NCBI GenBank assembly: GCA_032358165.1
Contig: JAALGY010000020.1
Coordinates: forward strand, 1,612,001 to 1,676,000
DNA: 64,000 bases
Reading direction: 5' to 3'
Origin: Diplosphaera chodatii
Lineage: Eukaryota > Chlorophyta > Trebouxiophyceae > Prasiolales > Stichococcaceae
The position numbers and the translations under genes are program-made. Under the pieces are notes generated by a model that saw only the letters and a program-made list of their open reading frames with translations, searched no databases and was not told where the DNA came from. Shown here piece by piece: positions 47,851-59,067 of this stretch. Every line of letters starts with the position of its first letter. Positions within the stretch are counted from its first letter, which is position 1.

Positions 47851-50800
47851 ATATATGCGGCACACTGTACCAGAGCTATCGGACCTCCACACTTCACGGG
47901 GTGTTTGCAAGGCTGGATGTAGTCTAGCTGAACGGGTGGTGCAGCCTGCACTTGCAAGGCGGCTTCGGCAGGAGCGGCAGCCGTCGCAGTGGCAGACGCT
48001 TATAAACTAATGAAAATTATCACAATCATGACAAGACGCAGCATAGGGTCCACACCACCCAACTCCAGCAATGCGAAGCGGCATGTAGCATGCAGTAACA
48101 GCAACAAGTTACCGCGGAGGTGGCCATGGCGGCTGCGGTGGTTGCGGCTGTAGCGTTGCCCGAGGACGCTGCAATGCAGGAAACCGTGTCACATTAAGTC
48201 GCTTGGACTGCGCTGGTGCATTGGACCACAAAATGAGCTTTGCAAGACAGCAGCCGAGCAACTTGCTATGTGGCCGTACTGGCTGAGGCGGTGGACGCAG
48301 CTGCAGAGGCGGCGGAGGATGCAGAGGTTGCAGCCGCCGTGGCTCCCGCTGCTTGAGCTGTCGAGGCGACAGCGGCCGTGGCGCTGGCGACCGCAGAAGC
48401 AGTTGCTGCAGCAGCCTGCTGGGCTGCATATGCCAACCACAGCGGCGTCTGAGCACATGGGTAAGAAGCTAGAATCCTCCATTAGCAATGGCAGCCATGT
48501 GCACTCGACAGGACCACGGCTGATACATGTTGTTTGGTCGAAACCTGCAGGGGTGCCGGTGGACGCTGCTGCAGCAGCCGAGGCGGAAGCTGCAGCCGAT
48601 GCTGTCGCAGCAGAGGAAGCAGCTGCTGCGGCCGATGCTTGGGGGCTTGCGCCGGCGGCGTTAGCCGATGCAGCCGCGGTTGCAGCAGCGCTGTAGTGCA
48701 TTCAGCACCATCGTAGAACATACAGCAGCATGCATTTCGATGTTTGGTGCTGTCACCTCCACGAGGACGTTTGTGTGGCCTGGCCTTCTATCGCAAACCC
48801 ATGACGTTCACCTGGTGGTTGCAGAGGCAGCAGCGGTGGCAGCGGCGGTGGCATTGCCAGCGGCAGCAGCGCTGGCCGCTGAGGCCGTGGAGCTGGCAGT
48901 CGCGCTCGCAGCTGTGGCTGCTGTTGTGGCTCCGGCTGACGAGGCTGAGGCGGCGGCATTGTTGGTGATGGTGGCGATGGCACGGGCAATGGCTGCCAGC
49001 AGGTCGGCAATCGTTGTGCCAGTGGCAGCCGAGGCCTGCACTTACCAGAAAAAGCGTCTTCCAGCTGGCCCCCTCGCCTATGGTGCTGCATCGCATCCAC
49101 TGGCAGCTAAGGCAGAGAAAAGGGCTGTGCAGAGCCTGACACACCGAGGCGGCTGCAGTGGCGGAGACGCTGCTGACCACACTGGCCTGCGCCGCAGCCT
49201 GTGCAGTTGAATTTGCACCGGCAGAAGCAACGGCCGCGGACGCAGCAGAGCCTGCACAGCACCACAGGTATTGGGGCAGGACCTTCGTTCATCACAACAA
49301 GGGTCCCCCTGCGCACTACTGCCCATGCTTGCTGTGGAGTGCATTGCCGCCCGCAATGGCACCTGCTGCGGCGGCTGCGGATGCAGCGGCACGTGCGACG
49401 CCTGCGGTGCTGTTGGAGCCAACCGCAGTGGCCACGCTAGATGCTGCAGAAGCTGCAGCTCTGGCCTGGGCCGCCACTTCAGTCTGTAAGGGACATGGCA
49501 TCACGTCGTTTGGTGGTTCATCCGCATCGGGCGTGCTGCAGGGTGTTGCATGGCTGCTAATCCCGTACGCTTTGCCACGATCAGCCTGAGAGCATGAAAC
49601 ATATTGCAACAGATATTTGCAGCATTGACACGTGCACCTGACCAGCAGCAGCTGCAGCTGATGCGGCTGCATTTGCTGTGGCAGCCGCTGAAGCAGTGGC
49701 CGAGGCCGCAGCAGAAGCGCTGGCGGTGTTCACACTGGCCGCAGCAGTGGTGGCAGCAGCTGCGGCGCCCGCTGCAGCCGACGCAGCCGCCGTCGCAGTG
49801 GCTGCAGCCCCTGCATGCAGATAGACACCCCATGGCAATGTGCTCCACTGGCGCGCAACATCAAGCTGCAGACGGACCAAGGGCAATCCATGCTTACCGG
49901 GGGCAGTGGGGGCTTTAGAGGGCGCCGACGTCGGCGGTGGCGTTGGCGGCGGCGTGGTAGGCTGCGCGGTGGGGACAGCCGCCTTCCCGGTGGCGAGGCC
50001 CGCTGAGAAGGCGGTCGGGGTCCCCGGTGGAGCAATCGGCACAGGGGGCACGGGAATAGTTCCTGGCACCGGCGGCCGGGGCGGCTGCAGTGGTGCTCCC
50101 TGTCGCGGTGGAAGTATGGCTGGTTTGGTTCAGTTATGTCAAGGTCCGCAGCTGGCTCTCCATCGATGTATGGGCTGTGCCAGCTTAGATCATTGATGTT
50201 GATGACTTCCGCAGGCTTTGTGCTTGTACGTGGCTGTACCTTGCCGATGGCCTTGGCAGGGGCAGGGGGCACGGGAACAGAGCGTGTGGCGGAGCTGGCG
50301 GCGGCAGCAGCTGACGCGGCAGACCCCTGTGCAGGACAGCGTGTCCCTCGTCACTCAGTGCCAACCGTCATTGAGGCGCCACGTACATGTGAGCAAGGCG
50401 TCACACAGCACTGAACAGCACCTGCAGAGACGCCCCCGAAGAAGCGGCGGCTGTCGCACTGGCTGATGCCTTCTCAGATGATACACACATCACTCGTCGA
50501 CGCATGACACGACAGCATGTGAACAGCTTTGACAGTCATGACATGTTGCAGAGCACCGTGCAACACATTGCAGCAACCATACCGCAGCAGTGGCAGTGAC
50601 GGCAGCGGCAGTGGCGGCTGCAGCATTGCCCGAGGATGCTGCGAAACAATGAGTCATGTCACATGCATGGATCTGCTACTTTACTATGGCGGTGTACAGC
50701 AAACAGCGAAAACATAGATGTGGTATGATGCATACTGGCTGAGGCTGTGGAGGCAGCGGCGGAGGCAGCGGAGCTTGCTGAAGACGCGGCTGCTGTGGCC

Positions 50801-53800
50801 CCTGCTGCTGAAGCTGTTGAAGCGACGTTGGCTGTGGCGCTGGCAACCGCAGAAGCTGTTGCCGCAGCAGCCTGCTGGGCTGCATGATGCCAGCACAGCA
50901 GCGCTTGTGATTTGTGTCTTGCCAATGTCAACCCTCACGTACTGTCAACACGCCCTATCGAGCACATCATGCCCATCAAATGCATCTCTGCATAGCACTC
51001 CTTGTTGAACCTGCAGGGCTGCCAGTGGATGCTGCTGCGGCGGCGGAGGCAGATGCTGCGGCCGATGCTGCTGCAGCAGTCGAAGCAGCCGCTGCGGCTG
51101 AGGCTTGCGAGCCGGCGCCACTGGCAGTTGCGGACGCTGCTGAAGCCGCAGCAGCCCTGCAAGGGTCGATGACCACCATCGAAGGCACACGGCCACGGTC
51201 CTACTTTGCGGCCGTTGTGCTCATTACATCGATGTGAGTTTTGCTGCACCTTGGCAACAAGCCAATCGAGCATGCACCTTGTGGTTGCAGAGCCTGCAGC
51301 ATTTGCGGCTGCCGAGGTGTTGCCGGCAGCGACGGCGCTGGCTGCCGAGGCTGTGGCACTGGCCGTTGCGCGTGCTGCTGCGGCGGCAGTTGTGGCGCCG
51401 GCTGAGGAGGCTGAGGCGGCAGCGTTGTTGGTGATGGTCGCGATGGCACGTGCAATGGCTGCCAGCAGGTCGGCGATGGATGTGCCAGTGGCAGCCGAGG
51501 CCTGCACAGCCCCACAGCAAGTAGACTTATTCCACATTCATTGTGCAGCTTCACCATGTCAGCGGTCGGTCACTGCATCACAGCACAAGTGTTCATACAT
51601 AGGCCCTGCAGGAGAAAAGCCACACCGAGGCGGCTGAAGAAGCCGAGACGCTGCTGACTGCGCTGGCCTCCGCTGCAGCCTGTGCGGTGGAGTTTGCGCC
51701 GGCAGAGGCAGCGGCCGCTGAAGCAGCAGAGCCTGCACAATACCAGAGGTCCTAAAGCAAAAGAACACGGGTCCTGTATTATGACCTTTTGACATGCCCA
51801 GCGGCTATGTTATATCACATGCTGCCCTGCAGCTGTACCTGCAGCAGCGGTGGCGGATGCAGCGGCGCTGGCTACGCCTGCAGTGCTGTTGGACCCAACT
51901 GCATTGGCGATGGTGACTGCCGCAGACGCTGCAGCTCTGGCCTGGGCAGCAACTTCAGTCTGCAAGCAACATAGCAGCTCGGCTGTTGAACGGCCGTGTT
52001 ATGAGCATCGAAACCTGTGCGCTGCAGCTCTGCTGCTGGCCACATCTACACTGTCAGTACCATGGGGCCTTGCAGGCAGGCGATCAGGTGCTGTGCAGAG
52101 ACTGGTCAAACCTGGCCAGCAGCAGCTGCGGCTGTGGCTGCAGCGTTTGCTTGTGCAGCCGCTGCTGTGGTGGCCGAGGCTGCAGCGGAAGCGCCGGCGG
52201 TGTTCACCGCGGATGCAGCAGTTGCAGCAGCAGATGCAGCGCCCGCCGCGGCTGATGCAGCCGCCGTCGCGGTGGCTGCAGCAGCGGCCCCTGCATGCGC
52301 TCATATGTTGTTGGCGAGCTTCAAAAGGTGCGCAGCAACATAGTTACAGTGGTGGCTGCATGCACAAGTGGCAACGACCATGTATCTCACAGGTGCACTG
52401 AATACTGTCGAAAGGCAGTCACCTGCAGCCGGCGGTGTAGGTGTAGGTGCAGTTGTTGGCGCCTGGACCGGTGTTGGAAGCTTTGCAGGAGGCGTAGGTT
52501 GCACTGCAGCCACGGTTTTGGCAGCTGCCTGTGTGGAGGCCGTTGCAGCGGGCGTCTTGGCAATGGGAGCGAGGGTGGCCTTGGCAGCCGTGGGGGCGAG
52601 GGTCTTGACCGGGGCGCCCTGCGTTGGGGATCCACACCATTTCGGATGGGGCGTGGACCCGGCGTGTGCCTTGACTCGCCGTGTATGACATCCAGCCGCC
52701 GGCCAACGGCCGGATGGCTGGTGCATATGAAGAAGTGCTGCAACCAAAGCTGCTGCTGCTGACCTGTTGCATGCTGCTGGATCAGGCTGCAGCTTTACCC
52801 GTCTGAAAATGCGGTGCACAGACCTGCTGCACGGCAGTTTTGGGGGCCGGGGGTGCCGGGGCGCCCCGAGCTGCGGATGCGCCAGCAGAGGCTCCAGCGG
52901 CCACATTGCCCTGACAGAGGCCGCAGTCCCCTTTAGCAGTGACTTGCAGTTGCTATGGTCCATGTCCATTGTGGCCTCGGCCTTGCCCATGTTGGCGTCG
53001 TTGGGGTATAGCAAGCATGCAGCACCTGAACAGAGGCGCCTGCGGATGCAGCTGCTGCTGCCGACGCACTTGCCTGCGCATGCAAAATCCCTGGCTTTCG
53101 ATGGTGCTTGACATTGGGAGATAGTTTGTGTGCACAGCATTGGCATGTGGGTTGAGACTACAGGGGACTACATGCGCACAGCGGAGGATGCTGAGGCTGC
53201 AGCTGTGGCTGCTGCCTGAGTGTTCCCGGAGGAGGCTGCACTTCCATGTACAGCACTGTATGTCAGAGTATATACTTGCACGCTGTAGCACGGAATGAGT
53301 TGCACACTCCTAGGGACACGTGCAGCACCAATGACAGCAGGTGACACTGTGAGTGGGGTTGGCCACCTGCTGCGGCAGCGGAGGACGCAGATGAAGCTGC
53401 AGAGGATGCTGCTGTTGTCGAAGCTGACGAGGCTCCTGCAGAGGCCGCAGTAGCGGAAACGGTGGCGGTGACCTGCGCCACTGCCGCCGCCACAGTGCTG
53501 GCGGAAGCAGCTGCGTGCATGCACCCATAACAAGGCAGTCAGAGCATGCCTCGTCAGCTGTGCAAACGCCACATAGCTTCAACCAACCGCCAAGCTCTCA
53601 AGACCAATTTCAGGCAACTCAAGAAGTGCCATGCAGGCGTCATCATGACCTGTTTGCAGTGGCCCGTGCACACTCGCAGAACCTTCACTTAGGCCAAGGT
53701 ACATGTGCCACACCTGCACTGCTGCTAACTGATGTGCTTGCACTGGCAGCAGCAGCGGCGGATGCGCTCACGGACGCAGCGGCGGCGGCGGATGCGGACG

Positions 53801-55718
53801 CCGCTGCAGCGGTACTGCCACCCGCTGCGGATACTGCAGCACTGGCAGTGGCTGCAGCGCTTGCAGTGGCTGTTGCCGCTGCAGTTGCTGCGGCCTACAA
53901 GCATACGAGCAATGCCTCTGCACATCTTTCAAATATATCTGCCTCAGCTGCAGCTGATCAGGCAGCCCCAGGCCGCTGCTCCTGGCTTCCAAGTGCCCCG
54001 AGCAAAGCATAGTCTCACGCAGTGCACCGTCTAGGTACACCTGCCTGAGTGTTGTTGCTGGTGGCAGCCGTTGCTGCACTGGCCGCCGCCGCAGCTGTGG
54101 CGGAAGCAGAGGCAGCAGCGGAGGAGGCGCCAACAGCCGCCGCGCCGGCGGCGGTGGCATTGGCAGTGATGGCGATTGAGCTGGCTGCTGCTGCAGTTGC
54201 ATTGGCTGCGGGTGATGAGGTGCTGGTGGCGGCTGTGGAGGCCGCGGTGGCTGCGATGGTGCTGACGGTCGAGGCGGCGGCTGCGGCGGCGGCAGCGGCG
54301 CTCAGACCCTCCGCCTGAGCAGCACCTGACGCGGCACACCCTGCATGGCAGCGGGTTCCCTCTTGACATTCGAATGTTCTCTTCTGGTGTGACTAGGCCT
54401 TCAAGATGCCCAAAAAGAGAGGTTTCAGGAGCAGGCAAGAAAAGTACAGGTATTGGCATCATGCATTAGTGCTCGACAAGCAGGCACGCTTACCTGCATT
54501 AGCAGTTGCGGCTGCAGCAGCTTGTGCCGCCGCCTGGACACGGCCGGCTCGAATGGCACTGGCCGTAGCGGTGGCCGCTGCACCTGCCGCCGCAGCCGAG
54601 GCAGCGGCAATGCCCTGCACGTGCATCGGCATGCACGCTCACAACGCCTATTTGCAGAGTTCCAATCGGTTTGCATGGGGGATCCTGCAATGGCGTGCAT
54701 GTCTTGCAAGCCTGACACATGACAGATACCTCGGTGGCAACACCGCACCTGACCGGCCGATGCTGCTGCCAGAGCTATCGTCTGGGCATTCTCGCCCGCA
54801 CTTGCGGCCGCTGCGGCTGCAGCATCCGAGCGGTTGGTGCCTGCAACACATCCAGTTACTATTTGCACAGCTGCCATTTCTGGTCTGCGAAGTTGAGCAG
54901 TGACGCTCTTCACCCTGCACAATGGCTGCAGTGTAGCGGCAACCTATGGCAGGTTCCGCGCACCCACGGCGGCCAGAGCAGTGGTTGCTGCAGTTGCAGC
55001 GCTTGAAGCAGCCGATGCCGCCGCTGTCGCCAGGAAGGAGCCACTGCTGAATTGCGGCACGCCAGTTGGCGCCGTTGGGACCGCACCCTGCAGCAGGTCT
55101 TGAGCATCGACATCACACGCCGAGCGTCAAAACAGGTGCATGCCAATGTGCCGGCAGGCACCCAGCTTTACTCGGCAGCGTGTTGTTGATTTGCCGATGC
55201 AGGCTCAAACCACCGCAGACTCGCCTGCAGCAGGCTGCGGGGCAGGCCAGTGAATGCATGCCAGGGTGCCAAGCTGCCGGCATGCGGCTGCGGCTGCGGC
55301 AGGGCGTCTCCTGCAGTGTGCACATCTTCTGTCCACTGAACATCGAATTGCTGAGGCATTAAGCAGGCTTGTCGTCCGAAGGGTAAGTCTCGGCGACGCC
55401 AACTAGCCGTGGTGGTAGATACTGGTAGATAAGATGTCGGGTCATCAGCAAGGTGGGATCAATCTGCTGACACACAACACCCAACAGCCGGTGTGCAGCT
55501 TGGTTGGGCATTGTGCGACAGAAGCTTGTGACTGAAATTGGATGCCGCTCTGAAGTCGTGCTTAGCAGTCTGCAGTCGTTGCGACAAAAGCAGCAATCTG
55601 TCCATCGACCGACCGACTCACCGAAAGCGGCGGATTTGCCGGCGGTGGCGAGGAGCAGCACCAGGGCCAGCAGCCCGCTGCCCAATGCCCTCTTGCCGCT
55701 ATTCAGAGCAGGCAGCAT
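44997..55718 (-). CDS. Secreted Ala/Pro-rich repeat protein, tandem modules
   Basis: No family recognised. Exon 1 (55622-55718) encodes a clear signal peptide: MLPALNSGKR, then ALGSGLLALVLLLATAG, cleavage near SAAFG. Exon 2 (55225-55310) and the exon beginning at 55087 carry the mature N-terminus. More than 25 short exons follow, almost all Ala with Ser, Thr, Gly and Val, with no Cys-rich or charged domains. Pro-rich hinges (PPVPIAPPGTP, PAPAKAIGK, PAPSKAP) separate blocks, including the last exon, which ends PNAATGGYGGLTPAQG at 44997. Conserved cores recur: IADLLAAIARAIATITNNAA, VGSNSTAGVA, SAGANSTAQAAA. Composition suggests a wall or matrix glycoprotein; this is inference. Both strands read Ala-rich here; the minus strand is preferred for the signal peptide, Pro hinges and GCC/ATC/CTG codons. 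One gene rather than several is assumed. Confidence 0.65.
47860..50120 (-). repeat. Ala-rich module, copy 2
   Basis: Same order as copy 1: hinge with PPVPIAPPGTP (49900-50110), NTASASAAA block (49640-49810), VGSNSTAGVA (49370-49480), AGANSTAQAAA (49150-49250), IADLLAAIARA core (48810-49040), then blocks at 48540-48690, 48300-48430, 48110-48180 and 47930-48005. Core DNA is visibly near-identical to copy 1 over some 85 bases. Confidence 0.65.
50130..52690 (-). repeat. Ala-rich module, copy 1
   Basis: Order along the minus strand: Pro/Thr hinge (about 52400-52680), Ala block with SAVNTAGASAAA (52110-52300), VGSNSTAGVA (51850-51960), AGANSTAQAAA (51600-51740), IADLLAAIARA core (51290-51510), blocks at 51020-51170 and 50740-50890, short SSGNA block (50590-50640), short block (50420-50470) and PAPAKAIGK hinge (50235-50330). 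Confidence 0.65.
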
Positions 55719-56082
55719 TGCGGTAGGAGACCGCTGAGAACGGGCAAGCGACCAATCAGCCGTGTACTCGACGGCGCAATCAGTAGCGTATGTCTGGGAC
55801 GGACTTGCTCGGTGATGACCTTGCACATACACGTTTATTCTGCCAAGTGCCACCTCGCTCGGGGAACAACTCGGTGCTCGATCACCTAAAGCTATGTTTG
55901 TGGTGGAGGAATATAAGCTCGCATCGTGCGATTGATGCCCTTGCTGAGACTCCAGGTCGTCAGCAAGATCCACCCATCGCGTTTGAACGGTCCATCTCTC
56001 GTGGTCAGTATGCCACTTGCTGCCTGCTTCATTCTGGCTACTACTGTGCACCTTCGCTCCAATGTTAGCCAGCTGTATGTCA
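55719..56082. promoter_or_regulatory. Spacer upstream of the Ala-rich gene
   Basis: 364 bp between the Ala-rich start and the stop of the WD40-like gene, both minus strand. A minus-strand TTATATT at about 55909-55916 is a weak candidate TATA element about 190 bp upstream of the start. Confidence 0.35.
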
Positions 56083-58565
56083 TCAAGCGTTGTCTACTGG
56101 CATGACGAACAGCAGGCCTGCCGAGTCCAAAGCTGCAATGCTGGGTCTTGAGCCGCATGCAGCGTCAAGTAAGTTCACCACACCCATGCCACAGACAAGG
56201 ACCTGCTGAGGCGCTTCTGCAGGGCAAGGGAAGGCCCTCGACTGCCTCAATCCAGCTGCGCCATTACTCCCGACCATAGAGGGAAGTGCGGCGTCACGCT
56301 GTGGCGGGTTAACAGACTGCAGTGATGGCTCGCCAGCACCTGAGACTGGTAACACTGCGTCGCAAATGTCTGGTAGACCGTGAGTCGACTCCGGTGCCGC
56401 TGCTGGCCATGTCCGGAGCAGAGCCCACGCTGCTGCTGCAGCAGCCTGACCAGCCGGCAATGCTGCTTGCGTGCTAGGGGCTGCTGCTGCTGTCCCACCC
56501 TTGGCAGATGGCGACATCTTTGGAGGGGAAGCCTGGCTCATCTTGACTGGATGCGCAGAGCCAAGCGTCGAGGCCTCCTGAAGCGGCGTCAGAACGAGCT
56601 CCTGCCATGCTCAGCACAGCATGTCAGCACCCAGTCTGGGTCGCGATGGCGCTGCAGTTGACAATGTATGCTGTCCACATGCAGCCTCAATGGTTGATCT
56701 CACCCCTGCCACAGGCGAGGCACGGTACAGCATGTGCGGCCCCCCGTGGCGGCTCACCATCAGGCAGCCAAGCATCTCAAGGGAAGCTGTGCGACGCCCC
56801 GTGTCTCTGCTGCCAATGTTGTCAGCGCTGGTGCCGGCGCCGCCCACCCAGGCGAGCAGCGTGGGAAGCGCTGCCTCTGGGCGCAGTGGTGCTGAGCTGC
56901 TTTCTGCAGTAGCCGCCAGCGCCCACGCGTCCCCTGCATGACACAGCATTCACAGAGGTCAACACCAGCATAGCGAATCTGCCCACTGCACTGACAAATG
57001 GCCTCAGCGAGTGGCTACACCGCCTGCCACTTGAGAGAAGTTGCGCGGTCCGCTAGGTATGCAAAGGCGCCATGGTGCGCACCTGTGTGCTCCGATCCTG
57101 CGGCCCGCACAACCTGCCATTCGACTGGCTTTTTGAGCCGGGCGGCGCGCTTGCTGGGGCTGTCAGCGCCAGCGGCTGTCAATGGAACCGCAGGCAGTGC
57201 CTCTCCCAGTGGCTGCTGATCAACTTTGCACTGCCTGTGACCCGTGTCACTGCCATTGCCGCTGGGCTGCCCAGTGCTGCTGCTCCTGCTGCCTGCTGCA
57301 GGCGCGGTGCTGGTGCCACTGTCTGCCAGGGCTCCAGTGCTGCTGCTTTTGCGGCGGCTGAAGAGAGCAAGCAGACCGCTCCAGGCGCCGACCGCAAGTG
57401 CTGCGCCATCGGGACTGAATGCCAGCGAGGTGACCCGCTGGCCAAAGGCGCACGCCTGGCTGCACCAAATCATGAAGCTGTCAGCAGAAGCAAAACATGA
57501 TAAGCCGATGCAGCGCTTTACTCCTACAAACTCGAGGGCGCTCCTGGTGTGGTCTCACGCAAAGTCATCACAGTGAGGTGCAGACTCAAACTGTCAGGGC
57601 CACCTGCAGCTGCAGCTGTATGCTGTCGGGCGGAGCGTTGCCCAGGTCCCACACCAAGAGGCTGCCATCCAGGCAGGCGCATGCCAGGCTGATGGAGCGG
57701 GCGGCTGAGGCAGGACTGTGAGGTTCAATGCCACATTGCGCTACACTGCTGCCGCCAAATGCCACCGCACAGACGGGCAGCCGGCCAGCCAAGGTGCAGA
57801 TGCGCTTGAGGCACCAGTCCTGGGCAGCTGAGCCTTCAGCCCCGGGCCCCTGCACGTAGGCACGATGCAGCACGCCTTCGTAGGTGCTTGTTGTAAGAGT
57901 GCCAGAGCGGCAGCAGTCGACGAGGATACAGACCAATAAGTTTGCTGTGCACGCCATGCTGGCACCATACCTGAGTCACCGCCTCAAATGCAGCAAGGCC
58001 GACGGCGCCGCCAACCGCCACGAGCACTGTGTCATCGTTGCGTCGGCAAATGCCGACGTCCTGCAGTGTTTACGGTCTCAAACAACTAACCTCGCTTGCG
58101 CTTACCACGTGCTGCATGTCATGCAGAATTGTTTGCTGCTCTGCGCCAGGCATTGGCTAGTGGTGCAGATGATCACACCTTCGGCGTGAAGCGCAGCCGT
58201 GTGCTACCCGCCGGCGCAAGGTCCTGCTTGTCGGCGTCCCAACGAAACAGGTGCAGCTGCTGCGCTGTGCCGACAGCCAGCCATGACCCGCTGGCGTCCC
58301 ACGCAGCGCAGCACACATGGTTGCCAGCGCCGAACCCCAATCTGAGCACAGTGTCTGTCTTCAGCACGCCAGGATCATTGCTGGCTTTGCTGTGATTGGC
58401 TGCAGTGCGCTCTGACACTGATGGCTCATCGTGAACTACCCGCACTTGCACAAGCGCCACTTGATGGCCGGACACAGCGACTGCCAGCAGATTGCTGTTG
58501 GGCCGTGCGACAATGCAATTCCGCAGCGATGGGGCTGGCTGCAGGCCTGTGCTGGCCATCTGCAT
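56083..58565 (-). CDS. WD40-repeat-like protein
   Basis: I do not recognise the family beyond beta-propeller features. ATG at 58565 starts MQMASTGLQPAPSL. The first exon runs to about 58177 with blade-like NLLAVAVSGHQVALVQV and CCAAWDASGSWLAVGTAQQL. Next come an exon at about 57972-58063 (DDTVLVAVGGAVGLAAFEAV), one near 57600-57900 with SLACACLDGSLLVWDLG, and one near 57050-57450 with VTSLAFSPDGAALAVGAWSG followed by a Ser-rich insertion. Later exons (about 56725-56940 and 56083-56600) carry a low-complexity Pro/Ala/Ser linker and a closing segment with QQVLVCGMGVVNLLDAACG ending at 56083. The GH and WD spacing is irregular, so at least some blades are degenerate. Divergent from PDX2. Confidence 0.65.
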
Positions 58566-59067
58566 GACTGTGAAAGGTACACGCTTTCCATCGATCCAAA
58601 AGCCTTGCTGTTGGCATGCTGCAGCGTGCAGCTTGCCACCCTGATGAAGGCCTTAGTCTTACCACACAAGTCCAAAACAACTCATTCGGTAGCCTGATAC
58701 AGCCAGATCAGTACAACAGGGCGTCGGTCGCGGATGCGCTGAGCTTATATCGTCACGGCCTTGATTTGTTCGGTGCATTGGATGCGGACTCTGACATGGG
58801 CTTGGTTACGAGCAGCAACTCATGGCACCATGCTGCATACTGCATGCATGGGCACGTGAGGGCATTAGGCCATGCTGGGGCCCTGCGTTCATGGTGGATT
58901 CGCAATGTGCATAGCGACGCTTGCTGCATGCTGCTGACTCTGCAACAGCGACGTTCGGCTGCAGAACTGCTTGGTCCCTGTTGCAGTTAAGAGTTTGCTT
59001 GTTTTGTTTTGCCCTCATTGGCAGTGTACAGGTGCAACAGCAGTAGAGTCAGTGAGGCAGGTTCAGG
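58566..59067. promoter_or_regulatory. Divergent spacer, WD40-like gene and PDX2
   Basis: 502 bp between opposed starts. No TATA box close to either start was recognised; short open frames here look non-coding. Confidence 0.4.

Noticed and set aside
46302..49210. Plus-strand Ala-rich open frames as an alternative gene
   Set aside because: The minus strand has a signal peptide, Pro-rich hinges, repeated NST motifs and the codon preference of the confident genes. Plus frames rely on TTG/GTG-type codons and lack a convincing start. Kept as a finding to test, not as a gene.
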